Below are positions 43,771 through 52,070 of a stretch of DNA of 64,000 nt, piece by piece. Location: positions 1 through 64,000 of the forward strand of contig RAYR01000025.1 in the NCBI GenBank assembly GCA_003612405.1, in the 5' to 3' direction. Numbering within the stretch: position 1 is the first letter of the stretch; each line of letters begins with the position of its first letter. Source of the stretch: a bacterium 0.1xD8-71. Lineage in GTDB: Bacteria; Bacillota; Clostridia; Lachnospirales; Lachnospiraceae. The notes beneath the pieces were generated by a model. The model was not told the origin of the DNA, ran no database searches, and saw only the letters and a program-made list of their open reading frames with translations. The translations under genes and the position numbers were made by a program.

Positions 43771-46074
43771 CTACCGTTCCACCGTCGGAATCTCAAGTTC
43801 TCCCTTTTCTATGCAATTGGATATATACCGGAAGCTTCCGTCATCGTGCGGCTCTACGGTGATCTGGCTGGTAAATGCACAGTCAGAATCATAATCCGGC
43901 CATACACCGTCTACATATAGAGTGATTGTCCCATCCGGATTGTCCACATAGTCCACCACTTCGCCAAATGGCGGATACTGTCTGGAAAAGATCATCTCAT
44001 AAGGATAACTGTCCGTGGCCGCATGATAGCCGCACTTCTCCCTGACCTGCTCTGTAGTCACCGGGAAATAGGTGGTCATAATCCTTTCATAGACCTTTGC
44101 CGGTATCTCTCCATTCTCGGGCTGTATTACCTTTCCCGTGTCAATCCGGTAGATATCTTCAAACATACAGGGCATCAGAATATCCTCCGCATTACTGCTG
44201 TCCCAGTTCGTGACAAAGGCATTATAGTTTACATAACTTATTCCATGCACATATTGTTCCGTCAGTTCCCTGCACTTGTCGGAAAGGGGTGCCGCCCGCC
44301 AGTACTGGCGCAGACTGGAATGATAGGGCATATCCTCATAGCCATAAATAAAATACCCCTTTTCTGTCAGCTTTATCTGTTTGATATCACCGATCTCTAT
44401 AGATGTGATTTCCGGCACGCCGCCTTCTTTCCATGCAATCTGCATATAGCAGCTTTGCAATTGCCCATCCCGATACAGGAAGGTACAGGCTCCAATGATT
44501 CCATTGGTTCTGACATCAAACACCGTGACCATGGCTTCCTGCTTTTCCTGATATGCGGTATAAAACTCCCGGAGTGCCTCAGGATTCTGCATATTGACAC
44601 CGTCTGCCACACTGACATATCCAGCCTGCCCAAGCAGGGATACCACCTCGTCTCTCTGCGCTCTGGAGAAATCCCTGACGATATGACCATAAATCAAATC
44701 CTCTTCTATCGCCGCATCCCTGTATATCTCCCCGACTTGTCCGGCCGCCGTTATTATGTCTTTTTCTAACTTCTCTTTTTCATCTGCCAGGAGAAGGCTC
44801 CCGTCCTCACTGATATGCTCCCATCCACCATAAGTCTGATCCCTGTAAGTTTCACCGCTGTAAGTTTCCTCCCACTGCTCTTTGGTCAGTCTCCCGGCAT
44901 ACCACCAGGCATCATATCCGTCTGCCGGATAAACCAGTTGGTTTGACACATATTGAAACCTTCCGTCTGCAAGAGGCCGGATTACCGTCTTGTGCGTAAA
45001 TGCCCTGGATGTGTTTTCTTCCGGGTACACAGCATTTACCGTCAAAGTTACAGTCCCGTCACTGTTTTCCTGATAATCTGCCACTTCCGGATAGGGAATC
45101 TCCACATAGCCGCTCTCATAAAATCCTCTCGGCCTGTATTCATATGTCTCCCCTTCCGAAATGTAGACTGTCTTTTGCCGCAAAATGCTCTCCTCTATCC
45201 TGATATAACTGCCGACCGCCATCTCAAAAGTATCTGCCGGTATCTGATATACTGCCCCCGCGTTTAAATCATCATCTGCGGTATAAGGAACCGACCGTCT
45301 GTAAACAAGGGGATAAAAACGATCAAACAGATCGTAAAAATCTAATGCTCCATAATCTGTCTCATCCCAATCAACAAGAAACATGTTGTTTTTCTCATAG
45401 CCCACCGGTAACAGATACTGCCTGTTCAGCTTTCTGCAAGTTTCCGGTAACGGCGCCACCCTGATGGCCATATGTTCCGTCACATCACTGGACAAAAGTG
45501 CATGGTAGCTTTCGGAATAATACTTCCCTTCAAACAAAAGCCAACCTTCCTCCGTATACTGCCATTCGTCGGCCCTGAAACTGACGGCACCTGCATTTTC
45601 CAGATTCCCGTCCACATACTGATATTCTTCCCTGATAACCGCTACCGTTCCATCCTCTGTATGAAAATCATACTGAAGAAATCCGCCGGCACGGGTAACT
45701 ACAATCAGTGTCAGATCTGCCGGCACCTTTTCCCTGACCGCCTTACAAAAATCCTCAACCTGCTGTGGATTTATCATATTAATCTGGTTCTTGTCATCCA
45801 CTGCCGCATACCCTTTTTCACCCAGGCCTTCAACACAGCTTCTTATCATTTCCAGGCTGCCTGTTGTGCCATCCTGCAATGCGTTCTCATAAATGTCCTT
45901 ATAAAGAGCAGCAATATGTCTTGCCGCCCCGTCATCATATTCTTTCTTTTGTACCGCCGACTCACTGTAACCGGAAACCGGCTCTTTATTCCCGGCAGAA
46001 TCCGGATTCGCGCATCCGCTCAATAAAAGTATCATGCCAATACCAAAGACTGCTGTTATGACTGCATGTTTCAC
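43771..46074 (-). CDS. large lipoprotein with internally duplicated domain, function unknown
   Basis: About 767 residues. The GTG at 46074 is preferred (GGAGAAAG upstream; MKHAVITAVFGIGMILLLSG then CAN is a clean lipoprotein signal), so it is anchored outside the membrane. Two related halves are visible: QINMINPQQVEDFCKA / VNMQNPEALREFYTA, APLPETCRKLNRQYLLPVGY / APLSDKCRELTEQYVHGISY, FLVDWDETDYGAL / FVTNWDSSNAEDI, NSDGTVTLTVNAVYPE / NPDGTITLYVDGVWPD, DGRFQYVSNQLV / DGSFRYISNCIE. No catalytic motif recognised. No close operon partner; a large Lachnospiraceae-type lipoprotein of unknown role. Confidence 0.75.
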   Translation of the reverse strand: MKHAVITAVFGIGMILLLSGCANPDSAGNKEPVSGYSESAVQKKEYDDGAARHIAALYKDIYENALQDGTTGSLEMIRSCVEGLGEKGYAAVDDKNQINMINPQQVEDFCKAVREKVPADLTLIVVTRAGGFLQYDFHTEDGTVAVIREEYQYVDGNLENAGAVSFRADEWQYTEEGWLLFEGKYYSESYHALLSSDVTEHMAIRVAPLPETCRKLNRQYLLPVGYEKNNMFLVDWDETDYGALDFYDLFDRFYPLVYRRSVPYTADDDLNAGAVYQIPADTFEMAVGSYIRIEESILRQKTVYISEGETYEYRPRGFYESGYVEIPYPEVADYQENSDGTVTLTVNAVYPEENTSRAFTHKTVIRPLADGRFQYVSNQLVYPADGYDAWWYAGRLTKEQWEETYSGETYRDQTYGGWEHISEDGSLLLADEKEKLEKDIITAAGQVGEIYRDAAIEEDLIYGHIVRDFSRAQRDEVVSLLGQAGYVSVADGVNMQNPEALREFYTAYQEKQEAMVTVFDVRTNGIIGACTFLYRDGQLQSCYMQIAWKEGGVPEITSIEIGDIKQIKLTEKGYFIYGYEDMPYHSSLRQYWRAAPLSDKCRELTEQYVHGISYVNYNAFVTNWDSSNAEDILMPCMFEDIYRIDTGKVIQPENGEIPAKVYERIMTTYFPVTTEQVREKCGYHAATDSYPYEMIFSRQYPPFGEVVDYVDNPDGTITLYVDGVWPDYDSDCAFTSQITVEPHDDGSFRYISNCIEKGELEIPTVER

Positions 46075-46144
46075 TATAGTTCTTTCTCCGTTTCTTTGAT
46101 GCAACCTATTTTACATGCATATCATTATACTCCCATTTTCTATC

Positions 46145-46173
46145 TTGACTCCAGTATTATTTTTCTCTATAAT
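46145..46173 (+). promoter_or_regulatory. sigma-A promoter of the tetR-MFS operon
   Basis: TTGACT, 17 bases, TATAAT: near-consensus hexamers at ideal spacing, about 52 bases before the tetR start. Confidence 0.8.
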
Positions 46174-46199
46174 AGTTATTGACCATTAGTCAATAACTA
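46173..46199 (+). promoter_or_regulatory. TetR operator candidate
   Basis: TAGTTATTGAC, 5 bases, GTCAATAACTA: a perfect 11-bp inverted repeat beginning at the last base of the -10 box and spanning the transcription start. The position predicts autorepression by the TetR protein. Confidence 0.7.
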
Positions 46200-46225
46200 A
46201 ATTATGCACCCGAAAGGAGTACATC

Positions 46226-46885
46226 ATGGCCAGGCCTGTCAAAAAAGCACCGGAACAATGGAAACAGGAAATTCTCAATGCAGCAAAACAACTGTTTCTC
46301 TCTAAAGGTTACGAAGAAACTTCCGTCTCCGATATCATGAACCTGGCAGGCGGCGCCAAGGGCATGTTCTACCGCTTCTTTCAGAGTAAAGAAGAGCTTA
46401 TGCACGCCTTGGGCAATCAAATGTTTTTTGAGAACAATCCCTTTGAAGCAGTGAGAAAACGAGAGGACTTAAACGGCCTTGAAAAGATCAGAACCCTGCT
46501 TACCTTAAACCAAACCGATGAGAAGCGCAATACCATCAACCAACAGGCAGTGGCCATTTTACGAGATCCCCATATTCTGTCCTCCGCTATTGCGGAAAAC
46601 CGCCGTGTCCTGACGCCGCTGTGGCTGGAACTTATGGAGGAAGGTATCCGGGACGGTTCTGTCCAGACAGAATATGCAAGAGAGCTAGCCGAACTGCTGC
46701 CGTTAGTCAACTTCTGGATGCTTCCATCCATCTTTCCGGCTACAGAAGAAGAACTGCTTCATAAATACCATTTCGTTATGGAAGTGCTCTCCCACATGGG
46801 TCTGCCGCTCTACAATGAGGACAGCATCTCTTTCACGGAAAAACTGATCACCGACATGACCGGCAAAGGAGGGAACGCGCCGTGA
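46226..46885 (+). CDS. TetR family transcriptional regulator
   Basis: 219 residues. The N-terminal helix-turn-helix is typical: ILNAAKQLFLSKGYEETSVS then DIMNLAGGAKGMFYRFFQSK (residues 14-55). The remaining helices form the ligand pocket and dimer interface. AAAGGAG lies 6 bases before ATG. Its stop overlaps the MFS start (GTGA), so both are co-translated, and it probably represses the pair through the palindrome upstream until a toxic ligand binds. Confidence 0.92.
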   Translation: MARPVKKAPEQWKQEILNAAKQLFLSKGYEETSVSDIMNLAGGAKGMFYRFFQSKEELMHALGNQMFFENNPFEAVRKREDLNGLEKIRTLLTLNQTDEKRNTINQQAVAILRDPHILSSAIAENRRVLTPLWLELMEEGIRDGSVQTEYARELAELLPLVNFWMLPSIFPATEEELLHKYHFVMEVLSHMGLPLYNEDSISFTEKLITDMTGKGGNAP

Positions 46886-48129
46886 CACAGAAATTATTTA
46901 CCCCCAATTTCATACTGCTGATTTTAGGACAGCTGACTTCTTTGTTCGGCAACTTTATCCTCAAACTGGCCCTGTCCATGTATGTGCTGGATATCACCGG
47001 TTCTGCCGCAGTATTTGCCAGCATACTCTCCCTGGCAGTGATTCCCACCATCCTTCTGTCTCCTTTTGGCGGCATCCTGGCCGACCGGGCTGACCGCCGT
47101 AATATCATGGTTGTATTAGATACCTTAACAGGCATCAGCGTGTTGGGCACGGCACTTCTTTTATCCGGCAAAAACGACCTGGCACTTATCAGCATACTGC
47201 TGATTATCCTCTCCATCCTGGGCGCCTTCGAGACACCTACTGTACAGGCCTGTATTCCCACCATGCTTCAGGGCGATAACATCATCCGCGGCAACGCCGT
47301 AGTCAACCAGATTGCTTCCCTGTCCTACCTGACAGCCCCCATGCTGGGCGGCGTCTTCTATACCATGTTTGGCTTACAGCCCGTAATGTATGCCAGCGTA
47401 GGATGCTTTATTGTCACCGCAGCGTTTGAATGTTTTATCCGCCTGGACTATCAGCGCCCTGCCCGCAAAGAAAAAATCCTGACCATTGTCCGCCAGGATT
47501 TCACTGAAAGTATGCGCTACATTATAAAAGAGCAGACATCTATTGTTAAAATGCTGCTCCTGACTGCCATTTCCCGATTTTTTGTCATGGGGATTCTCCT
47601 GGTGGGGCTGCCTTTCCTGATACGCACGGTTCTTATGCTGAACGCCGGTTATTATGGGGCGGCAGAGAGTACCCTGGCGATTGCAACCATCGTGGGCAGT
47701 ATTCTGGCAGGGCTTCTCGGCACCAGATTACAGTCACACAGCCCCTCCGTCCTGCTTACCCTGCTGGGCATTTTTATGCTGCCTGCCGGAATCGCCTTCC
47801 TTCTTCCGGTCAGCCCCCTGATCCGTTATGGGATTATTCTGGTTTCTTTCTGCGGGATGCAGATTGTTATCAGTATCTTTTCCATTGCCGCCGTTTCCCT
47901 CATCCAGCAGAGGACTCCCAACCATCTGATCGGCAAAGTGATGGCCTACACATCCACGATTACTTTATGTGTACAGCCTATGGGGCAGATGGTATATGGG
48001 TTCCTTTTTGACAGATTCCATAATACCGTTTATCTTGTCCTGCTTCCTACTGCTGTCATCATAGGTGCCATCGGGCTGTCTGCCACAAAATTCCTGCCTG
48101 CCCCGGAATCAGACTTCTATGCACAGTGA
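46882..48129 (+). CDS. MFS transporter (drug efflux type)
   Basis: 415 residues, GTG start overlapping the tetR stop. Twelve predicted helices. The MFS loop signature appears as PFGGILADRADRRNIMVVLD (about residue 65). The middle loop follows LDYQRPARKEK. The N-terminal pattern FTPNFILLILGQLTSLFGNF is that of the DHA3-type efflux pumps. Probably exports the compound sensed by the TetR protein. Its 3' end overlaps by 13 bases the convergent DUF3737 part of the next gene. Confidence 0.92.
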   Translation: MTQKLFTPNFILLILGQLTSLFGNFILKLALSMYVLDITGSAAVFASILSLAVIPTILLSPFGGILADRADRRNIMVVLDTLTGISVLGTALLLSGKNDLALISILLIILSILGAFETPTVQACIPTMLQGDNIIRGNAVVNQIASLSYLTAPMLGGVFYTMFGLQPVMYASVGCFIVTAAFECFIRLDYQRPARKEKILTIVRQDFTESMRYIIKEQTSIVKMLLLTAISRFFVMGILLVGLPFLIRTVLMLNAGYYGAAESTLAIATIVGSILAGLLGTRLQSHSPSVLLTLLGIFMLPAGIAFLLPVSPLIRYGIILVSFCGMQIVISIFSIAAVSLIQQRTPNHLIGKVMAYTSTITLCVQPMGQMVYGFLFDRFHNTVYLVLLPTAVIIGAIGLSATKFLPAPESDFYAQ

Positions 48130-48815
48130 CATTTTCTCTCCACCACAATCTCACCTTTGGAAGCCACATCATCCTGTATGATTTCTCCTACAGCCGGTAC
48201 ATAGATATGTCCGGCCAGCGGATTCTTAATGCTCATCACAGGGGTTGTGATCACAGCTTCCACCTCGGACTTCTCAAAGCTTAAATCCGTATCGATCATT
48301 TCACAGTCGATCAGCTTAAGACCCTTACAGTAACAAAGCGGCTGCGTCCCGATAATCTTACAGTTTTCAAAGGTCACATTCTCACAGTACCAGGCCAGAT
48401 ATTCCCCTTTTACGGTACTGTTTCTTACGGTCACATTCTTTGCATGCCAGAAAGCGTCCTTCGTATCAAAATCACAGTTTTCAAACACAGCATCCTCAAT
48501 GTACTGGAAGGAATGTAACCGCCATATCTCCGCAAGCACCCCCTTTATTTCTTCTATGTCCTCTTTGTATGCGTTCCCCGTCGCGTTCACGCGGCGGGCT
48601 ATCTGGTTGACGTTGACACCGATTTTCTGTATCTCTGCGGTCATTGCCTTTATATCGGCGTGGTCTATCTGAATGATGTACCCGTCAATGGCAATCTTCC
48701 GCAGATATGCCGCCATGTTCCGGGTGGGAACGAGCTTCATTTTTTCCAGTATTAAATCCCGTTCCGCTTCCGTCACTCTGAATTTGATTTGCACCGTCCT
48801 TTTGCGTCCGTCCAT
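48117..48815 (-). CDS. chimeric gene: MobC N-terminus fused in frame to a DUF3737 C-terminus
   Basis: 232 residues from ATG 48815 (AAAGGAGCG upstream). Residues 1-100 are a MobC relaxosome accessory protein: KRTVQIKFRVTEAERDLIL, TRNMAAYLRKIAIDGY, IQKIGVNVNQIARRVN, DIEEIKGVLAEIWRL. From about residue 101 (HSFQYIEDAVFENCDFD) onward the sequence is the right-handed beta-helix type DUF3737 family: KDAFWHAKNVTVRNSTVKGE, NVTFENCKIIGTQPLCYC, LIDCEMIDTDLSFEKSEVEA, SIKNPLAGHIYVPAVGEI. The junction is near 48515. About half of DUF3737 and the last few MobC residues are missing. It marks the end of the inserted element; neither half is likely to be fully functional. Confidence 0.85.
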   Translation of the reverse strand: MDGRKRTVQIKFRVTEAERDLILEKMKLVPTRNMAAYLRKIAIDGYIIQIDHADIKAMTAEIQKIGVNVNQIARRVNATGNAYKEDIEEIKGVLAEIWRLHSFQYIEDAVFENCDFDTKDAFWHAKNVTVRNSTVKGEYLAWYCENVTFENCKIIGTQPLCYCKGLKLIDCEMIDTDLSFEKSEVEAVITTPVMSIKNPLAGHIYVPAVGEIIQDDVASKGEIVVERKCHCA

Positions 48816-49084
48816 GTGTTCGCTCCTTTCCTTTCCGTTCCGAGGGTTTGGGACACTTCCCAACAAGCCATTTTCAACCGACGCGCCGCAGCGCGGGAGG
48901 AGGAAAATACGGAAGTGGGTACCCGCTTCCTATGCTTGCTACGAATGTTTTTATCCCTTATGCCCTTATCCCTTACTACGGAGCTATGCCCGGTTTTGCC
49001 AAACTTCCGCAAAAGAAAAACGCTGCAATCCTCAAAAAAGATTACAACGCTCTCTATACCCTGTTCACTTGTGACGGACACCTC
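48816..49084. other. candidate oriT region upstream of mobC
   Basis: No gene. It contains GC-rich direct and inverted motifs, including the 20-bp imperfect palindrome GGAAGTGGGTACCCGCTTCC (48911-48930), CGACGCGCCGCAGCGCG just before it, and a hairpin at 49019-49051. In related elements oriT lies directly upstream of mobC. This is inference from position. Confidence 0.4.
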
Positions 49085-49438
49085 TTATCTGCCCTCTGTT
49101 TCGACTTCCGCTATCTCCTTTGCCGTTGCGCTCACAATCCTTATGCCCTTATCGCTCATACCGTCAAGGAGCGCGTCAAGCTGCCGCCGCTGCGTGTTCT
49201 TCTCTGGCGGCGTTTCCAAAAGGAACTGGTCTACGGATATATTGTAGCGGAGCATTAGCTCAAAGAATATCTGCAAACTTGGGTGCTGCCCCTTGTTCTC
49301 AATGTTCGCAAGGTAGCGCGGCGAGATAAACATTTCGTCGCTTACTTTCTTGCGGCTCTCCTTGCGCCCTGTCCGCGCCGCCTTTATCGCTGCCCCAAAA
49401 GCCTTGAAGTCGTATTTCGGTACTGGTCTTTTTGCCAT
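49085..49438 (-). CDS. XRE family helix-turn-helix regulator of the element
   Basis: 117 residues. Helix-turn-helix at residues 12-70: FGAAIKAARTGRKESRKKVS, DEMFISPRYLANIENKGQHP, then FELMLRYNISVDQFL. The C-terminus contains the conserved RRQLDALLDGMSDKGIRIVS seen in XRE regulators of clostridial conjugative elements. AGGGTGA precedes ATG. It is divergent from the excisionase-like gene and probably controls transfer or excision functions. Confidence 0.85.
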   Translation of the reverse strand: MAKRPVPKYDFKAFGAAIKAARTGRKESRKKVSDEMFISPRYLANIENKGQHPSLQIFFELMLRYNISVDQFLLETPPEKNTQRRQLDALLDGMSDKGIRIVSATAKEIAEVETEGR

Positions 49439-49607
49439 AGTTATTCACCCTATTACATTTTACTGTTCACCTTTCTTCTTGGATATGTCTACACTATTCT
49501 ATCAGTTAGCTAAAATAATTCATAATTCTTTTCGGTAGAAGCCTTGTATTTATTCGGCTAACCGTATATAATTATAGCGATAGAACTTACGGAAAGGGTG
49601 AATGAAA

Positions 49608-49793
49608 ATGTTAGAGTATATTTCTGCCCCGGAAGCGGCGAAGAAATGGGGCATTTCAGAAAGACGGGTGCAAAAGCTATGTGAGGAAAAGCGCATACCC
49701 GGCGTGGCAAAATTTAGTCGCATGTGGCTGATACCAAAGGACGCGGAGAAACCGACCGATAAAAGACGAAAAAATTTCAAATCTACACAATAG
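49608..49793 (+). CDS. excisionase-like MerR-type helix-turn-helix protein
   Basis: 61 residues. EYISAPEAAKKWGISERRVQ then KLCEEKRIPGVAKFSRMWLI is the small winged helix of element-borne excisionase-like proteins; a basic tail follows. ATG 49608 is preferred over 49602 because the spacing to GGAAAGGG is better. It lies directly before the two-component genes. Confidence 0.75.
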   Translation: MLEYISAPEAAKKWGISERRVQKLCEEKRIPGVAKFSRMWLIPKDAEKPTDKRRKNFKSTQ

Positions 49794-49803
49794 ATTCAAA
49801 TTA
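49790..49803 (+). promoter_or_regulatory. TAGATTCAAATTA motif before the response regulator gene
   Basis: TAGATTCAAATTA at 49791-49803, 31 bases before the regulator start, with TTCAAATC 15 bases further upstream. It recurs with one change (TAGATTCAAGTTA, 51987-51999) before the lipoprotein gene, so it may be the regulator's binding box. Confidence 0.4.
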
Positions 49804-49834
49804 CCCTGTTACAATTACGGTTAGGAGGTGCGCT

Positions 49835-50506
49835 ATGAGTAAAATCTTAATTGTTGAGGACGATTTATCTATACAGGCTTTGCTGCATGACTTTATACAG
49901 GAAGCCGGATATAGTGTTGTACTGGCGGCTGATGGTGTGGAAGCTCTTGCGAAGTATTCCGAACAGAGCTTTGATTTAATACTGCTTGATATTATGCTTC
50001 CCAAAATTGACGGTTTTGGTGTTTGCGAAGTTATCCGGCAAAAATCAGATGTACCTATCATCATGCTTACGGCATTAGACGACGAGGGGAACCAGCTTAA
50101 AGGCTTGGATTTGCAAGCTGACGATTATATCACGAAGCCGTTTTCTATGCCTGTACTGTTGCGGAAAATCGCCGCTGTCCTACGCCGTTCGTCAAAGCAG
50201 AATGATATGCCGCAGACCATGAGCTATAAGGATTTAACACTGGATTTAGAGGGGTACAAGGTTTATACAAAGGAAGAAAGCATTGATTTAACGCCCCGCG
50301 AGTTTGAAATACTGCGGGAACTGTTGATACACAAAGGCAGAATTTTAACGCGGCAAAACCTGTTACAGACACTTTGGAAATATGAGTTTTTCGGAGAAGA
50401 ACGGATTGTTGACACACACATAAAGAACTTACGGAAAAAACTTGGCGCTGCTGACTATATAGAAACGATTAGAGGGGTGGGATATAGAATTGATAAGGAA
50501 GATTAA
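49835..50506 (+). CDS. element-borne OmpR/VanR-type response regulator
   Basis: 223 residues. Receiver: ILIVEDDLSIQALL, phospho-acceptor LILLDIMLPKIDGFG (Asp about 52), IIMLTALDD, DDYITKPFS. Effector winged helix: EESIDLTPREFEILRELL, RILTRQNLLQTLW, VDTHIKNLRKKL, IRGVGYRID. TTAGGAGG precedes ATG. It overlaps the kinase gene by 17 bases. The genes here are visibly more AT-rich than the surrounding chromosome, consistent with horizontal origin. Confidence 0.92.
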   Translation: MSKILIVEDDLSIQALLHDFIQEAGYSVVLAADGVEALAKYSEQSFDLILLDIMLPKIDGFGVCEVIRQKSDVPIIMLTALDDEGNQLKGLDLQADDYITKPFSMPVLLRKIAAVLRRSSKQNDMPQTMSYKDLTLDLEGYKVYTKEESIDLTPREFEILRELLIHKGRILTRQNLLQTLWKYEFFGEERIVDTHIKNLRKKLGAADYIETIRGVGYRIDKED

Positions 50507-51893
50507 AAGCCGATTGTCTGTTAAAGTTTTTTTGCTGACATTGTTATTGATAGCGGTGTGCTGTTTTACAACATATAGTTTCATTTTACAGGCTGCTCCA
50601 AAAAACTATCAGTATGACATAGAAGATGTCGATTTGGAGCTTAGCTTTTTGCCGAATGAACTTTCGAGAACCGAAAGTGAATACGCTTATATGTTTCTTG
50701 AAGCTGAGTCTGAATGGATAGGGGAGCAATACGAAAATGAATTTGAGCTGCATTTCTTTCAGTCTGACGGACAGGAAGTGAGCTTACATGATATTAACCA
50801 GCTTGTTGGCGGGCAGATTACAGATTTTGATAAAGTTGAAAAAACAAAACCCTACACCACTTCATTTGCTGATAGCGATTCGATTTATACGTTATTGGTA
50901 ACAAGGAATACTGAAAAACATACCCAGACAGAAGAAGCGATACAAGGGACGCTTCCAGTGCTTTGTCTTGTCGTATTGTTGGGTTCTATCATTTCAGCCT
51001 TTTTCTATTCATGGTATATGACTGCGCCTATTAAAAAAGTAAGTAAACTTTCAAAGAAAATGGCAGATATGGATTTTAGCGGATTTTGTTCTGCCGGGCG
51101 CACTGATGAAATAGGCGTGTTATCTGACAGCCTAAATACACTCTCCCGGAAATTGGAGGTGGCTCTTTCAGAGTTACAAGAAGCCAATCAAAAGTTACAA
51201 GCTGATATTGACATGGAAAGGCGGCTTGAAAAACAACGGGTAGAATTTTTTGCGGCAGCTTCCCATGAATTAAAAACACCTATTACCATTATCAAAGGAC
51301 AGCTTCAAGGTATGCTCTATCAAGTGGGACGCTATAAAGACCGGGAAACATATCTTGCACAGTCTTTGGAAATTACGGACACTTTAGGAAAAATGGTACA
51401 GGAGCTTTTAACAATATCCCGATTAGATACTCCGGGTTATACTTGCAAAAAAAGTAATCTTAATCTTAGCAATTTCATAATTGACCGCGTTACAGCGTTT
51501 GAAGATTTATTCATGCAAAAGGATTTGACGGTTGAACAATCCATATCCCCAGAGATTTATATTTTAGGCGATATGCAGCTACTTCAAAAAGCATTGGATA
51601 ATCTTTTAGGAAATGCGGCGGCGTATTCGGGAGCCGGAAATCAAGTATTGATAAAGTTATGGAAAGATACTGAAACAACCACCCTTACGATTGAGAATAC
51701 AGGCGCACATATCCCCGACGAAGCTATTTCCAAACTGTTTGAACCATTTTACAGGGTAGACCAGTCAAGAAACAGGCAGACAGGCGGTACAGGTTTAGGA
51801 TTGTATATTGTAAAAACAATTCTTGATTTGCATGGTGCGAAAATTGAAATTGCTAATACTATTCAAGGCGTTATCGTTTCCATACAGTTTTAG
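50490..51893 (+). CDS. element-borne sensor histidine kinase
   Basis: 467 residues, TTG start (GGGGTGG upstream) inside the regulator gene. Helices at about 11-30 and 152-175 bound an extracellular sensor. HAMP (YSWYMTAPIKKVSKLSKKMA) and a coiled coil (ELQEANQKLQADIDMERRL) precede the H-box FFAAASHELKTPITIIKGQL (His about 260). ATPase boxes: ALDNLLGNAAAYS, RNRQTGGTGLGLYIVKTIL. With the regulator and the lipoprotein it forms a cargo signalling cassette; the resistance or export genes usually linked to such pairs are not here. Confidence 0.92.
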   Translation: MIRKIKSRLSVKVFLLTLLLIAVCCFTTYSFILQAAPKNYQYDIEDVDLELSFLPNELSRTESEYAYMFLEAESEWIGEQYENEFELHFFQSDGQEVSLHDINQLVGGQITDFDKVEKTKPYTTSFADSDSIYTLLVTRNTEKHTQTEEAIQGTLPVLCLVVLLGSIISAFFYSWYMTAPIKKVSKLSKKMADMDFSGFCSAGRTDEIGVLSDSLNTLSRKLEVALSELQEANQKLQADIDMERRLEKQRVEFFAAASHELKTPITIIKGQLQGMLYQVGRYKDRETYLAQSLEITDTLGKMVQELLTISRLDTPGYTCKKSNLNLSNFIIDRVTAFEDLFMQKDLTVEQSISPEIYILGDMQLLQKALDNLLGNAAAYSGAGNQVLIKLWKDTETTTLTIENTGAHIPDEAISKLFEPFYRVDQSRNRQTGGTGLGLYIVKTILDLHGAKIEIANTIQGVIVSIQF

Positions 51894-51909
51894 CACATAT
51901 ATTTCAAAG

Positions 51910-51937
51910 GCGGCGAGCAGTTAGCTTGCCGCTTTTT
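51910..51937 (+). terminator. terminator of the two-component operon
   Basis: GCGGCGAGC, 5 bases, GCTTGCCGC, then TTTTTCT, 17 bases beyond the kinase stop. Confidence 0.8.
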
Positions 51938-51986
51938 CTAACGCAGATTTGCGTTTCTCCACATAAAAAACATATTCAATTCAAAG

Positions 51987-51999
51987 TAGATTCAAGTTA
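51987..51999 (+). promoter_or_regulatory. TAGATTCAAGTTA motif before the lipoprotein gene
   Basis: Second copy of the motif found before the response regulator gene, 71 bases upstream of the lipoprotein start, with further ATTCAA copies just 5'. Candidate regulator box. Confidence 0.4.
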
Positions 52000-52070
52000 G
52001 GACGATATTCTTTAACTGTACCCGGAAAAGGTAACAAAAAAGCCGTTGTTCACAGAAAGGAGATTCTACT

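Noticed and set aside
2695-48815. The relaxase remnant and the mobC remnant as two halves of one element split by 44.5 kb
   Set aside because: Both break inside mob genes, which is suggestive, but this MobC type usually accompanies a different relaxase family than MobA/MobL, so two independent truncated elements are more likely.
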